From Dyella sp. AtDHG13 (GTDB lineage: Bacteria; Pseudomonadota; Gammaproteobacteria; Xanthomonadales; Rhodanobacteraceae), in the NCBI RefSeq assembly GCF_003201105.1, contig NZ_QICJ01000008.1:62001-126000 (forward strand): a stretch of 64,000 bases of DNA, read 5' to 3'. Positions within the stretch are counted from its first letter, which is position 1. Each line of letters begins with the position of its first letter. Positions 24,486 through 34,248 of this stretch are shown in pieces. Below the pieces are notes generated by a model. It did not search any database. It saw only the letters and a program-made list of their open reading frames with translations, and was not told the origin of the DNA. Both the position numbers and the translations under genes were made by a program.

Positions 24486-24623
24486 ATGTCCAAGCGGACC
24501 TTCCAGCCCAGCAAGCTCAAGCGTGCCCGCACCCACGGCTTCCGTGCTCGTATGGCCACGGCCGACGGCCGCAAGGTGCTGAACGCACGTCGCGCCAAGG
24601 GCCGCAAGCGCCTGATCCCGTAA
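24486..24623 (+). CDS. rpmH: 50S ribosomal protein L34
   Basis: A 45-residue, highly basic protein with the standard L34 text ([20 protein letters not shown], ending GRKRLIP). The start MSKRTFQPS replaces the usual MKRTFQPS by one extra residue, as in other Xanthomonadales. A strong GGAGG site lies 5 nt upstream. It is the first gene of rpmH-rnpA-yidC. Confidence 0.97.
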   Translation: MSKRTFQPSKLKRARTHGFRARMATADGRKVLNARRAKGRKRLIP

Positions 24624-24636
24624 GCGGCGGGCGCCC

Positions 24637-25035
24637 ATGCCTGCCGCCGGCCTGCCGCGCGAGGCGCGGCTTCGCCGCGCCGGTGATTTCGCTGCTCTGC
24701 GACAAGCCAGCGGCCGCTTCGGCGGCCGCTGTTTTTCTGTGCGCTATCGGGTCAACGACCTGGGCCACCCGCGCCTGGGCCTGGCCATTTCCAAGCGCGT
24801 GTCCAAGCGCGCGGTGGACCGCAACCGCATCAAGCGACTGGTGCGCGAATCATTTCGCCGCGCCCGTCTTGAGCTTCCGCCCGTCGACCTCATGGTGATG
24901 GCGCGCGAGCAGGCCTGTGGCCTGCCCGGCCCGGAGCTGCTCGCGGAACTGCAGCAGCTGTGGAAGAAATTGCGCTCGGCCAAAGTCGAGGTCACGTTGA
25001 AGCCGGGCGACCCGGCCGGCACAATCGTGCGTTGA
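24637..25035 (+). CDS. rnpA: ribonuclease P protein component
   Basis: A 132-residue basic protein with the RNase P protein signature RNRIKRLVRESFRR near residue 61, preceded by GLAISKRVSKRAV. It assists the RNase P RNA in trimming tRNA 5' ends. It starts 13 nt after rpmH. The next gene is yidC, 58 nt on, so the small yidD often found here is absent. Confidence 0.96.
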   Translation: MPAAGLPREARLRRAGDFAALRQASGRFGGRCFSVRYRVNDLGHPRLGLAISKRVSKRAVDRNRIKRLVRESFRRARLELPPVDLMVMAREQACGLPGPELLAELQQLWKKLRSAKVEVTLKPGDPAGTIVR

Positions 25036-25093
25036 CCTTTTCCCACCCTCTTCCGCGGCACGGCGTCGCGGCACGCACCGGATCTGCTCCGCG

Positions 25094-26785
25094 ATGAATC
25101 AAACGCGCACGTTCCTCATCTTCGCCCTGCTGGCCGTGGCCTGGCTGCTGTTCCAAGCCTGGGAAAAGGATTATGGCCCGCACCCGCCGGCGGTTACCGC
25201 CGCGGCGACTCCGGCCGGCGCCGACTCCAGCGTGCCGGGCGCCACGTCGTCGACGTCCGCGCCGGCCAGCGTGCCAGGCACGGTCAGCGAAGCGTCCGCG
25301 CAGCTGATCACCGTCAGCACCGACGTGCTGCGCCTGACCATCGACACGCGCGGCGGCAGCGTGGTGCGCTCCGAGCTGCTCGGCTATCCGGTGTCGCCGC
25401 GCACCAAGAACAATCCCGACCCGGCCCCGGTACGCCTGCTCGATGACGACCGCGCGCAGTACTTCGTCGCGCAGAGCGGCCTGGTCAGCAACCAGGGCGA
25501 GGCGCCCGACCATCGCGCCGTGTTCTCCGCCGCGCAGACCAGCTACACGCTGGCCCAGGGCCAGGACGCGCTGAACGTCGACCTGACCTGGCAGGACGCC
25601 GCCGGCCTGAAGGTCACCAAGACCTTCGTGCTCAAGCGCGGCAGCTACGTCGTCACCGTCGATCAGAAGATCGAGAACGGCGGCAGCACCGCATGGACCG
25701 GCAACAGCTATGAACAGTTGCAGCGCGTGGCGCCGGCCCAGCAGAAGAGCTGGTGGCAGAACTTCAGCGATCCGTCGTCGCACAGCTTCTATGGCGCGGC
25801 CTGGTACAGCCCCGAAGACAAGATGACCACGCTGCCCTTCGCCGATTTCGCGAAGAAGCCGCTCAACCACCCGATCACCGGCGGCTGGGCCTCGATGCTG
25901 CAGCACTACTTCTTCGTGGCCTGGATTCCGCAGGCGCAGGAAGCCAACACCTACAGCACTAGCGTGATCAATCCAGACACCGCGCAGCCGGTGTACCTGA
26001 TCCGCGCCGTCGGCCCCTCGATCAGCGTGGCCCCGGGCCAGAGCCAGAGCACCGCCTCGCGCCTGTATGTCGGCCCGAAGCTGCAGGGCACGCTGGATCT
26101 GGTCGCGCCGGGCCTGGACCTGACCACCAACTACGGCATGCTTACCGTCGTTGCGCAGCCGCTGCACTGGCTGCTGTCGAAGCTGCATTCCATCAGCGGC
26201 AACTGGGGCGTGGCCATCATCCTGCTGGTGCTGCTGCTGAAGGCCGCGCTGTGGAAGCTCACCGCCGCGCAGTTCCGCTCCGGCGCCAAGATGCGCAAGC
26301 TGCAGCCGCGCGTGAACGCCCTCAAGGAGCGTTACGGCGACGACAAGATGAAGATGCAGCAGGCCATGATGGAGCTGTACAAGAAGGAGAAGGTCAACCC
26401 GATGTCGGGCTGCCTGCCGGTGCTGATCACCATGCCCGTCTTCTTCGGCCTGTACCGCGTGCTGATGGAAAGCGTGGAACTGCGCCATGCGCCGTTCTTC
26501 GGCTGGGTGCATGACCTGTCCGCGCCCGATCCGTTCTTCGTGCTGCCGGTGATCTACATCCTGGTGATGCTGGCCACGCAGTGGCTCTCGCCCTCCGCCG
26601 CCGGCATGGACCCGGCCCAGCAGAAGATGATGAAGGTGATGCCGGTGGTGTTCGGCTTCATGTTCCTGTTCTTCCCGGCGGGCCTGGTGCTGTACTGGGT
26701 CATCAACGGCCTGACCAGCCTGGCGCAGCAGTGGCTGATCACGCGCAGCGTCGAGCGTGCGGACGAGAAGGCGAAAGAGGCCTGA
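25094..26785 (+). CDS. yidC: membrane protein insertase YidC
   Basis: A 563-residue insertase for inner-membrane proteins. It starts with the conserved NQTRTFLIFALLAVAWLLFQAW helix, followed by an Ala/Thr/Ser-rich linker and the large periplasmic P1 domain (about 70-345). The five-helix insertase core begins near residue 365 (GNWGVAIILLVLLLKAALW) and contains the family segments MQQAMMELYKKEKVNPMSGCLPVL and FGFMFLFFPAGLVLYWVIN. Its end is marked by a strong terminator. Confidence 0.97.
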   Translation: MNQTRTFLIFALLAVAWLLFQAWEKDYGPHPPAVTAAATPAGADSSVPGATSSTSAPASVPGTVSEASAQLITVSTDVLRLTIDTRGGSVVRSELLGYPVSPRTKNNPDPAPVRLLDDDRAQYFVAQSGLVSNQGEAPDHRAVFSAAQTSYTLAQGQDALNVDLTWQDAAGLKVTKTFVLKRGSYVVTVDQKIENGGSTAWTGNSYEQLQRVAPAQQKSWWQNFSDPSSHSFYGAAWYSPEDKMTTLPFADFAKKPLNHPITGGWASMLQHYFFVAWIPQAQEANTYSTSVINPDTAQPVYLIRAVGPSISVAPGQSQSTASRLYVGPKLQGTLDLVAPGLDLTTNYGMLTVVAQPLHWLLSKLHSISGNWGVAIILLVLLLKAALWKLTAAQFRSGAKMRKLQPRVNALKERYGDDKMKMQQAMMELYKKEKVNPMSGCLPVLITMPVFFGLYRVLMESVELRHAPFFGWVHDLSAPDPFFVLPVIYILVMLATQWLSPSAAGMDPAQQKMMKVMPVVFGFMFLFFPAGLVLYWVINGLTSLAQQWLITRSVERADEKAKEA

Positions 26786-26803
26786 TCATTCGGCCGCTTA
26801 CGG

Positions 26804-26829
26804 AAAAAGGCCGCGAAAGCGGCCTTTTT
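26804..26829 (+). terminator. rho-independent terminator after yidC
   Basis: An 11-bp perfect stem AAAAAGGCCGC/GCGGCCTTTTT with a stable GAAA tetraloop, 19 nt after the yidC stop, ending in a T-run. Confidence 0.92.
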
Positions 26830-26850
26830 CGTGCGTGGCATCGTCGGCTC

Positions 26851-26876
26851 GTCATCCCGGCGCAGGCCGAGATGAC
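26851..26876. repeat. single degenerate REP-like palindrome
   Basis: GTCATCCCGGCGCAGGCCGAGATGAC resembles one unit of the GTCATTCCGG-type REP palindromes at 39136 and 58815. It stands alone between yidC and mnmE. Confidence 0.55.
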
Positions 26877-26932
26877 GGTAACCGATACACCGATGTTTTC
26901 GCATCCCCACAGGTAAACCGCATAATTCCGCC

Positions 26933-28273
26933 ATGACCCACACCGACACCATCGCCGCCATCGCCAGCGCACCGGGTGCCGCTGGCGTCGGCGTGCTGCG
27001 TGTATCGGGGCCGGCCGTGCCAGGCATCGCCGCCGAACTGCTGGGGCGCGATCCCGATCCGCGCCGCGCGCATTTCACCGCGTTCCGCGACCATGATGGC
27101 AGCCTGATCGATCGCGGCCTGCTGCTCTACTTCCCCGCCCCCGCCTCCTACACCGGCGAACACGTGCTGGAGCTGCAAGGTCACGGCAGCCCCGTGCTGC
27201 TCGATGCGTTGCTGCGCCGGGTCTGTGCGATGGACGCGCGACTGGCGCGTCCGGGCGAATTCACAGAACGCGCCTTTCTCAACGGCAAGCTCGATCTGGC
27301 CCAGGCCGAAGCGGTGGCCGACCTTATCGCGGCGCGTTCACAGGCGGGGGCGCGCGCGGCGCTGCAATCGATGGAAGGTGTGTTCTCGCGCAAGGTGCAG
27401 GATCTGCTGCAGGCATTGATTGCGCTGCGCGTGCATATCGAAGCGGCCATCGATTTTCCCGAGGAGGAAATCGATTTCCTCGCCGACCCGTTGATCATGC
27501 AGCAGCTCAACGACCTGCGTACACAGTTGGACGACTTGCTGCGCGAAGCGCAGCGCGGCGTGCGGCTCAACGACGGTTTGCGGGTCGCCATCATCGGACG
27601 TCCAAACGCCGGCAAATCCAGCCTGCTGAACGCCTTGGCCGGAAGCGATCGCGCCATTGTCACCGATATCGCAGGCACCACGCGCGACGTGTTGCGTGAA
27701 TCCTTGAATCTCGACGGCATCGCGCTGGAACTGGCCGACACGGCCGGCTTGCGCGACACGGATGACCCGGTGGAGCGCGAAGGCGTGCGCCGTGCACGCG
27801 GCGAACTCGCGCGCGCGGATGTCGCCCTGCTCGTCACGGATGGATCGCACGCCGAGCACGACCTCGCCCTGCTCGGCGAACTGCCCGCCAGCGTCGAACG
27901 CATCGTGCTGGTGAACAAGATCGACCTCGACCGCCATGCCGCGCGCTACGAAGTTCGCGCCGACGCGATCTGGGTATGGGCATCCGCCAAAACCGGCGCT
28001 GGCCTCGACGCCTTGCGCGACCACCTCAAACAGCTCGCCGGCGCCGGCAGCGGCGAAGGGGCGTTCAGCGCAAGGCGCCGCCATGTGTTGGCGCTGGAAC
28101 AGGTGGCGACACATCTGGAACACGCCGACCAGGTACTGCACGCCACGCGTGCCGGCGAACTCGCCGCGGAAGAGCTGCGCCAGGCGCAGCACGCCCTTGG
28201 GGAAATCACCGGCACCTATACCAGCGACGACCTGCTGGGCGCGATCTTCAGTTCGTTCTGCATCGGCAAGTGA
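26933..28273 (+). CDS. mnmE: tRNA uridine-5-carboxymethylaminomethyl(34) synthesis GTPase MnmE
   Basis: A 446-residue GTPase that, with MnmG, modifies wobble uridine 34 of certain tRNAs. The N-terminal folate-binding domain includes the GHGSPVLLDALL and FTERAFLNGKLDLAQAEAVADLI segments. The G domain has Walker A (GRPNAGKSSLLNAL near residue 223), the DIAGTTRD switch, DTAGLRDT and NKID. The C-terminus is CIGK with the catalytic cysteine. mnmE after yidC is the usual order near the origin. Confidence 0.97.
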   Translation: MTHTDTIAAIASAPGAAGVGVLRVSGPAVPGIAAELLGRDPDPRRAHFTAFRDHDGSLIDRGLLLYFPAPASYTGEHVLELQGHGSPVLLDALLRRVCAMDARLARPGEFTERAFLNGKLDLAQAEAVADLIAARSQAGARAALQSMEGVFSRKVQDLLQALIALRVHIEAAIDFPEEEIDFLADPLIMQQLNDLRTQLDDLLREAQRGVRLNDGLRVAIIGRPNAGKSSLLNALAGSDRAIVTDIAGTTRDVLRESLNLDGIALELADTAGLRDTDDPVEREGVRRARGELARADVALLVTDGSHAEHDLALLGELPASVERIVLVNKIDLDRHAARYEVRADAIWVWASAKTGAGLDALRDHLKQLAGAGSGEGAFSARRRHVLALEQVATHLEHADQVLHATRAGELAAEELRQAQHALGEITGTYTSDDLLGAIFSSFCIGK

Positions 28274-28293
28274 CGCCTCGCGATGTGTGTCAT

Positions 28294-28316
28294 GCCGCCC
28301 TCGCGCAAGAGGCGGC
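28294..28316. terminator. candidate hairpin terminator between convergent mnmE and etfA
   Basis: GCCGCCCTC and GAGGCGGC pair with one bulged base around a short loop in the 48-nt gap between two convergent genes. No clear T-run follows on either strand. Confidence 0.4.
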
Positions 28317-28321
28317 GTGGA

Positions 28322-29266
28322 TCACAGTGAAGCCACCAGCTGCGGCACCGCGTCGAACAGGTCGGCCACCAGTCCGTAATCGGCGATGTCGAAGATCGGC
28401 GCGTCCGGGTCCTTGTTGATCGCGACGATCACCTTGGAATCCTTCATGCCAGCCTGATGCTGGATGGCGCCGGAAATGCCGCAGGCGATGTAGAGCTCCG
28501 GCGCCACGATCTTGCCGGTCTGGCCCACCTGCCAATCGTTCGGGGCGTAGCCTGCGTCCACGGCGGCGCGGCTGGCGCCCAGCGCGCCACCCAGTTTGTC
28601 CGCCAGCGGCACGAGCACGCTGAGAAAGGTTTCCTCGCTGCCGAGTGCGCGACCGCCGCTGACGACGACGCGCGCGCTGCCCAGGTCCGGCCGGTCAGTG
28701 CGCGCCGCGGCGCGCGACACGAAGGCCGACAGGCCGGTATCGCCCACCGGCGCCACGCTTTCGATCGACGCCGTGCCGCCCTCGGCCGGGGCCGCCGGAA
28801 AACCGGTCGCGCGCACGGTGGCCACCTTGATGGCGTCGTCGCTTCGCACGGTGGCGATGGCGTTGCCGGCGTAAATCGGCCGCTCGAACGTATGGGCGTC
28901 CAGCACGCGGATGATGTCGGACACCTGGGCCACGTCGAGCAGGGCCGCGACGCGCGGAGCGACATTCTTGCCGTAGCTGCTCGCCGAAAAGAAGACATGG
29001 CTGTAGCCCTGCGCAAGCGCCCATACCAGTGCCGCGTGGTTCTCCGCCAAGCCGTTAGCCAGCGAGGGTGCATCGGCATGCAGCACGCGCGACACGCCTG
29101 CGATGGCGGCAGCAGCGCGCGCCGCCTCGGCGCAGCCGTCGCCCGCGACGAGCACGTGCACGTCGTCTCCGCATTGGCTCGCAGCGGTGACGGCATGGCG
29201 AGTGGTGGGATGGATCGATTCTCCTTCGTGATAGGCGACGACGAGTGCGCAAGCGAAAGCAGTCAT
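28322..29266 (-). CDS. etfA: electron transfer flavoprotein subunit alpha
   Basis: A 314-residue ETF alpha subunit. The C-terminal FAD-binding region is complete: ARVVVSGGRALGSEE near residue 197, GASRAAVDAGYAPNDWQVGQTGK, and the CGISGAIQHQAGMKDSKVIVAINKDP motif. It carries electrons from acyl-CoA dehydrogenases to the quinone pool via ETF dehydrogenase. It follows etfB by 11 nt. Its place beside the regulator and acyl-CoA dehydrogenases of the catabolic island suggests a dedicated ETF; a second housekeeping copy elsewhere cannot be judged here. Confidence 0.95.
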   Translation of the reverse strand: MTAFACALVVAYHEGESIHPTTRHAVTAASQCGDDVHVLVAGDGCAEAARAAAAIAGVSRVLHADAPSLANGLAENHAALVWALAQGYSHVFFSASSYGKNVAPRVAALLDVAQVSDIIRVLDAHTFERPIYAGNAIATVRSDDAIKVATVRATGFPAAPAEGGTASIESVAPVGDTGLSAFVSRAAARTDRPDLGSARVVVSGGRALGSEETFLSVLVPLADKLGGALGASRAAVDAGYAPNDWQVGQTGKIVAPELYIACGISGAIQHQAGMKDSKVIVAINKDPDAPIFDIADYGLVADLFDAVPQLVASL

Positions 29267-29277
29267 GTCCGGCTCCT

Positions 29278-30027
29278 TCAGAGAATCTTGGCGTCGTTCT
29301 TCAACCGGTCGACCAGCGTCGCCACGTCGGGCACCTTGACGCCCGCCTTGCGTTTCGACGGCTCGGTGACCTTGAGCGTGCTCAGCCTGGGCGTGACATC
29401 GACGCCAAGCTCGGCTGGCGTCAATCGCGCCAGCGGTTTGCTCTTGGCCTTCATGATGTTCGGCAAGGAGGCATAGCGCGGCTCATTGAGGCGCAGATCG
29501 GTCGTGATGACAGCGGGTAGCGCGACGCTGAGCGTTTCCAACCCGCCATCGACTTCGCGCGTGACGCATGCGCGACCATCGGCGATGCGGACCTCGCTGG
29601 CGAACGTCGCCTGCGCGATGCCGGCGAGCGCGGCGAGCATCTGCCCCGTCTGATTGCAGTCATCGTCAATCGCCTGTTTGCCGAGGAGCACGAGCTGTGG
29701 CTGTTCGCGCTCCATTACCGCCTTCAACAGCTTCGCCACGCCCAGCGGCTGCAGTTCGACGTCGGTTTCCACCAGGATGCCGCGATCGGCGCCCAGCGCC
29801 ATGGCTGAACGCAGCGTTTCCTGGCAGGCCGCCGGCCCGCAGGACACGGCCACCACTTCAGTGAGCACGCCTTTCTCTTTCAGGCGGACGGCCTCTTCGA
29901 CGGCGATCTCGTCGAACGGGTTCATGCTCATCTTCACGCCGGCGAGGTTGATCCCGCTGCCGTCCGGCAAGACCTGGATCTTGACGTTGAAATCCACCAC
30001 GCGCTTGACCGCGACGATTGCCTTCAT
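29278..30027 (-). CDS. etfB: electron transfer flavoprotein subunit beta
   Basis: A 249-residue ETF beta subunit, starting at the ATG at 30027 with the typical [17 protein letters not shown]. Further family marks are [19 protein letters not shown], the AMP-site stretch [16 protein letters not shown] near residue 125 and [21 protein letters not shown]. It forms a heterodimer with EtfA (next gene) and accepts electrons from acyl-CoA dehydrogenases. A G-rich motif shared with position 38999 lies 124 nt upstream. Confidence 0.95.
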   Translation of the reverse strand: MKAIVAVKRVVDFNVKIQVLPDGSGINLAGVKMSMNPFDEIAVEEAVRLKEKGVLTEVVAVSCGPAACQETLRSAMALGADRGILVETDVELQPLGVAKLLKAVMEREQPQLVLLGKQAIDDDCNQTGQMLAALAGIAQATFASEVRIADGRACVTREVDGGLETLSVALPAVITTDLRLNEPRYASLPNIMKAKSKPLARLTPAELGVDVTPRLSTLKVTEPSKRKAGVKVPDVATLVDRLKNDAKIL

Positions 30028-30150
30028 GCTTGTCTCCTGCCGCGTCCGCTGTCGCGGACATGCCTTGAAGCTACCGTCGGGCAAGAAGCACCGACGGCCT
30101 TCAGGAAAGAGCCGCAAGTTAAGGGACGGCGGAAACCCGCAAAACCACCC

Positions 30151-30165
30151 TAGGTTGGGGGGCGA
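30151..30165. promoter_or_regulatory. 15-nt G-rich motif upstream of etfB (copy 1)
   Basis: TAGGTTGGGGGGCGA is identical at 38999-39013. It lies between the end of the MalT-like regulator gene and etfB and could be a regulator-binding site. The similar context beyond the core (GGCGG a few bases on) strengthens the match. Confidence 0.4.
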
Positions 30166-30177
30166 CCGGCGGCAGAT

Positions 30178-32853
30178 TCAGCCCGCGCCGGCCTGTTCCA
30201 GATGTTTGCGGATCAGCACGATGGCGTCATAGCGATTGGATACGCCGAGCTTCACGAAGATGTTCTTCAGGTTCCACTTGACGGTTTCGAGACTGATATG
30301 AAGCGCCAGGGCAATGCGCTTGTTGGACATCGACTGTTCCAGCAGCGACAGGATCTCCCACTCGCGTTTGGTCAATGACGCCTCGCCCTGCGCGCCCAGC
30401 GCGATGAGCGTGCCGCCACGCGTGATCGCATCGACGATCAGGCTGGACACGTAGTCGTCCATCGAGCGTTCGCCAAGACGCGGAAGGCCCTTGAGCAATA
30501 CCTGCAAGGCCTCGCCCTGATCGAGGAACGTGCGCACCAGGCCATGGCGATAGCCTCGTGCAACGGCGGCGCGCAGATATTCCTGCGATTCCAGCGTGCG
30601 GCCGAGGCGATCCAGCAGCAGGCAGCGCAGCAGATCGGCCTGCACGCGCCATAGGCCGCGGCCGTATTCCTGGATGATGCCGTCGATGCCGGAAAGCACC
30701 TGCAGCCCTCGTTCCGGTTGCTCGCGTACCCACAGGATGCGCGCCATCGACAAGGCCGCCAGGGCGACGATCTCGGCATGGCGCGGCCCCTGTTCGTCCT
30801 CTGCCGACCGCAAATCCTCCAGCCTCGCCTGAAGGCGCTCGGCTTGCCGGATGTCGCCGCCGGCAAGCACGATGCGCACCTGCTCGGCCAGCATATTGGC
30901 CACGCCGCGGCTGAGCCCCGCTTGGCGAAAGTGTTCTTCCTTGCGTTCGAGATCATCCAGCGCCAACCGCGCCGAAGCCTGCGCATGCTGCAGCCGCGCA
31001 TGAGTGAGCGCGGCGTGGATCATGAATTCCGGCGCTGCCACGCGCAGTACGTCCAGGCGATTGGCCAGCACTTCGCGCGCATCGTCCAGCCGATTGAGTT
31101 CGTAGAGCACGGACGACATCAGCGCACCGCAGCTGCACGCGCTGACCGAACGGCGGCCGTGCGCGTGCTCGGCCCGTGCCAGCAACTCGCCGCCGATGCG
31201 CTCCGCGTCCAGCACGCGGCCTTCCAGTTGCGCGGACACGGCCGTGGCCATCATCGCCAGCAAGGCCATTTCATGCGTGCTGTCGCGCATGGCGCGCAAC
31301 GCGCCGGCTTCGGCGGCGTGCCGCACCTCGGCGTAGCGGCCCATGTGGGCGAGGCAGCCCAGTTGCAGGCAGACCTGCACTTCCTGCAGGAACGGCGAAT
31401 CCAGCGGCTGCCCGCTGAGCGTATCCAGCCAGGATAGGCATGCCGGTGCATCGTCGTGCTGTATGGCCAGCGAGGCCTTGATCAAGGCGATCTGATCCGC
31501 CCATTGCCGCGCGCCCGGCGTGGCCTCCACCGCCGCAAGCCAGGTCAACGCCGGCTCGGCCCGCAAGGTCAGCACGCAACACCAGACGCCCAGCAGCAGC
31601 AGGTCGGGATGGTGGGCAAGGCGCTCCAGCGGCAGGTGTTCCAGCCATCGCACGAACTGCCGCAGATGGCTCACGCTCTTCTGCGGCGGCTTGACCCGTT
31701 TCAGCAGCGCGACGATGCCGTCGACGTCTTCGGTAAGCAGCGCATAGCGAACCGCCTCCGCGATCAGCCCGGCCTGCTCGAACCATTGCGAAGCCCGGCG
31801 GTAGAGTTCGCGCACGTCCACGTCTTCCGCCGGTGGGCGCTGCGCCAGAAACTCCGCGAACATGCGGTGCAGGCGGAACCAGCGCGAGTCATCGGGCGCA
31901 TCCACCGACTGCAGGAACAGGTTGCGCGACTGCAAGGCCTGGATATGGTCCTGGGCTCGCGCCGAACCGGTGACGTGGGCTGCCACCGCCACGTTGAAGC
32001 GGCGAAGGATGGCGACCTTCCGCAAGAAGGCGAGCAAGTCTTCGGGAAGATCCTTGAGCACGTCTTCGGTGAGATACGCGCCCAGCCCGCGCCGGTTGAG
32101 CTGCAGCGCGGCCAGGTCGGACTGGCGGCGCGGGTCGGCTTTCAGCGCCATCGACAGCAACTGCAAGCCGATCGGCCATCCATCGGCTTTCTCATGCAGC
32201 AAGTGGGCCGCATCGAGGTCGATGTCCTTGTCCAGGTTCGCGCGGAGAAACGCCTGCGATTCGCGAAAGCGGAAAGCCAGCTCGCGTCCGTCGATCTCGT
32301 GCACCTCGCCTCGGGCGCGCCATCGTCCCAGCAGCAGATCGGGCGTGTTTCGCGACGACAGCACGATGTGCAGGTGATGCGGCGCGGCGTCGATCAGCGA
32401 TTGCATCAGGCGTTCGATGCGTGGATCGCTGGCGTAATGAAAGTCGTCGATGACCAGGTACAGCTCGCCGTGCGCGTGATCCAGCGCGCCGATCAGCAGC
32501 GACGCCATGCTCTGCGCATCCAGCTCCGCCTCGGCTTCGCCCAGCGAGGACAGCGCGTCATCCGACAGACCTGCCTGCAGCAGAGAGCCGACCAGGTTGG
32601 CGCCCCAGGTTTCCAGTTGCTCGTCGTCCGGCGACAAGGTCAGCCACGCTACCTTCGCGCCATCGGCCAGCAAGGCTTGCCGCCATTGCGCAAGCAGCAG
32701 GGTCTTGCCGTAGCCGGCGCCGCCGGTGATCAGGATCAGGCGGCAGTGGCGGGCTTCGTGCAGGCGCGACAAGAGTTCTTCGCGCGCAACGGCATGACCG
32801 TCCACGCGCGGTGCGATGAATTTCGTGTTGATCAGCAGAGACGGCCGTTTCAT
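30178..32853 (-). CDS. MalT/AlkS-like LuxR-family ATP-dependent transcriptional regulator
   Basis: A 891-residue STAND-type regulator. It starts with INTKFIAPR and has Walker A (GGAGYGKT, residues 44-51), then an ATPase/winged region (YLVIDDFHYASD as Walker B near residue 135), a long helical TPR-like sensor section and a C-terminal LuxR HTH (LTKREWEILSLLEQSMSNKRIA ending NIFVKLGVSNRYDAI). MalT and AlkS, which sense maltotriose and alkanes, share this plan. The gene is divergent from the thiolase operon (184-nt gap) and precedes etfBA, so it is the probable activator of the catabolic island, with an acyl-CoA or parent compound as inducer. That role is inferred from position. Confidence 0.85.
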   Translation of the reverse strand: MKRPSLLINTKFIAPRVDGHAVAREELLSRLHEARHCRLILITGGAGYGKTLLLAQWRQALLADGAKVAWLTLSPDDEQLETWGANLVGSLLQAGLSDDALSSLGEAEAELDAQSMASLLIGALDHAHGELYLVIDDFHYASDPRIERLMQSLIDAAPHHLHIVLSSRNTPDLLLGRWRARGEVHEIDGRELAFRFRESQAFLRANLDKDIDLDAAHLLHEKADGWPIGLQLLSMALKADPRRQSDLAALQLNRRGLGAYLTEDVLKDLPEDLLAFLRKVAILRRFNVAVAAHVTGSARAQDHIQALQSRNLFLQSVDAPDDSRWFRLHRMFAEFLAQRPPAEDVDVRELYRRASQWFEQAGLIAEAVRYALLTEDVDGIVALLKRVKPPQKSVSHLRQFVRWLEHLPLERLAHHPDLLLLGVWCCVLTLRAEPALTWLAAVEATPGARQWADQIALIKASLAIQHDDAPACLSWLDTLSGQPLDSPFLQEVQVCLQLGCLAHMGRYAEVRHAAEAGALRAMRDSTHEMALLAMMATAVSAQLEGRVLDAERIGGELLARAEHAHGRRSVSACSCGALMSSVLYELNRLDDAREVLANRLDVLRVAAPEFMIHAALTHARLQHAQASARLALDDLERKEEHFRQAGLSRGVANMLAEQVRIVLAGGDIRQAERLQARLEDLRSAEDEQGPRHAEIVALAALSMARILWVREQPERGLQVLSGIDGIIQEYGRGLWRVQADLLRCLLLDRLGRTLESQEYLRAAVARGYRHGLVRTFLDQGEALQVLLKGLPRLGERSMDDYVSSLIVDAITRGGTLIALGAQGEASLTKREWEILSLLEQSMSNKRIALALHISLETVKWNLKNIFVKLGVSNRYDAIVLIRKHLEQAGAG

Positions 32854-33037
32854 GGATCCGATGAACTCCAGTGACGAGCGCCTCGCGCCGCCCCGCGTAT
32901 GAAAAACGGGAACGGCCCCCCCTTACCGGGCGGGATACAGCGCCGGTCCATTGTATGAGCATGTGGGCATGCGTCATGTCCGCCCTTTCCCGTCGGGTCG
33001 AAAGGGCACACCGTCGCACCACTACGGAGACAAACGG

Positions 33038-34225
33038 ATGGGACAGAAGACCTGTGTTGCGGGCGTGGGGATGATCCAGTTCACCAAGCCCAGCGCCAGC
33101 GCCACCTACGTCGAGATGGGCGCGCAGGCCGTGCGCCAGGCCTTGCTCGATGCAGGTCTGGACTATCGCCACGTACAGCAGGCCTATGCGGGCTACGTGT
33201 ACGGCGATTCCACCTGCGGCCAGTCCGCGTTATATGAAGTGGGTTTGACGGGCATCCCCGTCATCAACGTCAACAACAACTGTTCCAGCGGTTCCACTGC
33301 GCTCTACCTGGCGCGGCAGGCCGTCGAAAGCGGGGCGGTCGATTGCGCGCTCGCCTTCGGCTTCGAGCAGATGCAGCCGGGTGCGCTCAACAACGTCTGG
33401 ACCGACCGCCCGCTGACGATGGGCAAGGGCTTCGACGTGGCGCACCGCGTCTTTCCCGAAGGCAAGGACATGCCGGGCGCCTTGATGTTCTTCGGTGGCG
33501 CGGGCCGCGAGCACATGCAGAAGTACGGCACGACGATGGAAACCTTCGCGGCCATTCGCGCCAAGGCCAGCCGTCACGCCGCGCGCAATCCACTGGCCGT
33601 GTTCCGCAAGGTGGTCAGCACGGAAGAAGTGATGGCCGACACCGTGATCTGGCCCGGCGTGATGACGCGCTTGATGGCCTGCCCGCCTACCTGCGGCGCG
33701 GCGGCAGCCCTTGTGGTTTCCGAGGCCTTCGCGAAGAAGCACAACCTGCGCACCGACGTGCGCATCCTCGCGCAGGCGCTCACCACCGATGAATCCAACG
33801 CCTTCGAACCGCCGTCGATGATCGGCGCCGTCGGCGTGGGCATGACGCGCTCCGCATCGCGCAAGGTCTATGAGGAAGCCGGCGTCGGTCCCGAAGACAT
33901 CCGCGTGTGCGAGCTGCATGATTGTTTCGCGCACAACGAACTGCTCACCTACGAAGGCCTGGGCTTCTGTCCCGAAGGCGGTGCGCAGAAGTTCGTCGAG
34001 GATGGCGACAACACCTACGGCGGCCAGGTAGTGGTCAACCCTTCGGGCGGCCTGCTTTCCAAGGGGCATCCGCTCGGGGCGACGGGCCTGGCGCAGTGCT
34101 ACGAGCTTACCCACCAATTGCGCGGCACGGCGGACGAACGTCAGGTCGACGGCCTGCACCATGCCCTGCAGCACAACCTTGGCCTTGGCGGCGCCTGCGT
34201 GGTGACGCTGTACGGTCGCGGCTGA
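33038..34225 (+). CDS. thiolase-family lipid-transfer/SCP-x-like 3-ketoacyl-CoA thiolase
   Basis: A 395-residue thiolase of the SCP-x/lipid-transfer branch. The acyl-accepting cysteine (Cys82) sits in NNNCSSGSTAL, the HDCFAHNE motif near residue 293 and GHPLGATG near residue 347 supply the catalytic histidines, and a cysteine in GGACVVTLYG ends the protein. In animals the SCP-x thiolase cleaves 2-methyl-branched 3-ketoacyl-CoAs of pristanic and bile acids. The start at 33038 has ACGGAGA upstream. It is the first gene of an operon with two hot-dog subunits, an SDR, an acyl-CoA dehydrogenase and a ligase. Confidence 0.85.
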   Translation: MGQKTCVAGVGMIQFTKPSASATYVEMGAQAVRQALLDAGLDYRHVQQAYAGYVYGDSTCGQSALYEVGLTGIPVINVNNNCSSGSTALYLARQAVESGAVDCALAFGFEQMQPGALNNVWTDRPLTMGKGFDVAHRVFPEGKDMPGALMFFGGAGREHMQKYGTTMETFAAIRAKASRHAARNPLAVFRKVVSTEEVMADTVIWPGVMTRLMACPPTCGAAAALVVSEAFAKKHNLRTDVRILAQALTTDESNAFEPPSMIGAVGVGMTRSASRKVYEEAGVGPEDIRVCELHDCFAHNELLTYEGLGFCPEGGAQKFVEDGDNTYGGQVVVNPSGGLLSKGHPLGATGLAQCYELTHQLRGTADERQVDGLHHALQHNLGLGGACVVTLYGRG

Positions 34226-34248
34226 TCGCACAGGACGGAGCCACCCAC

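Noticed and set aside
24419-24898. A 159-residue frame over rpmH and rnpA
   Set aside because: Overlaps two clear genes and the rpmH promoter, and has no recognisable content.
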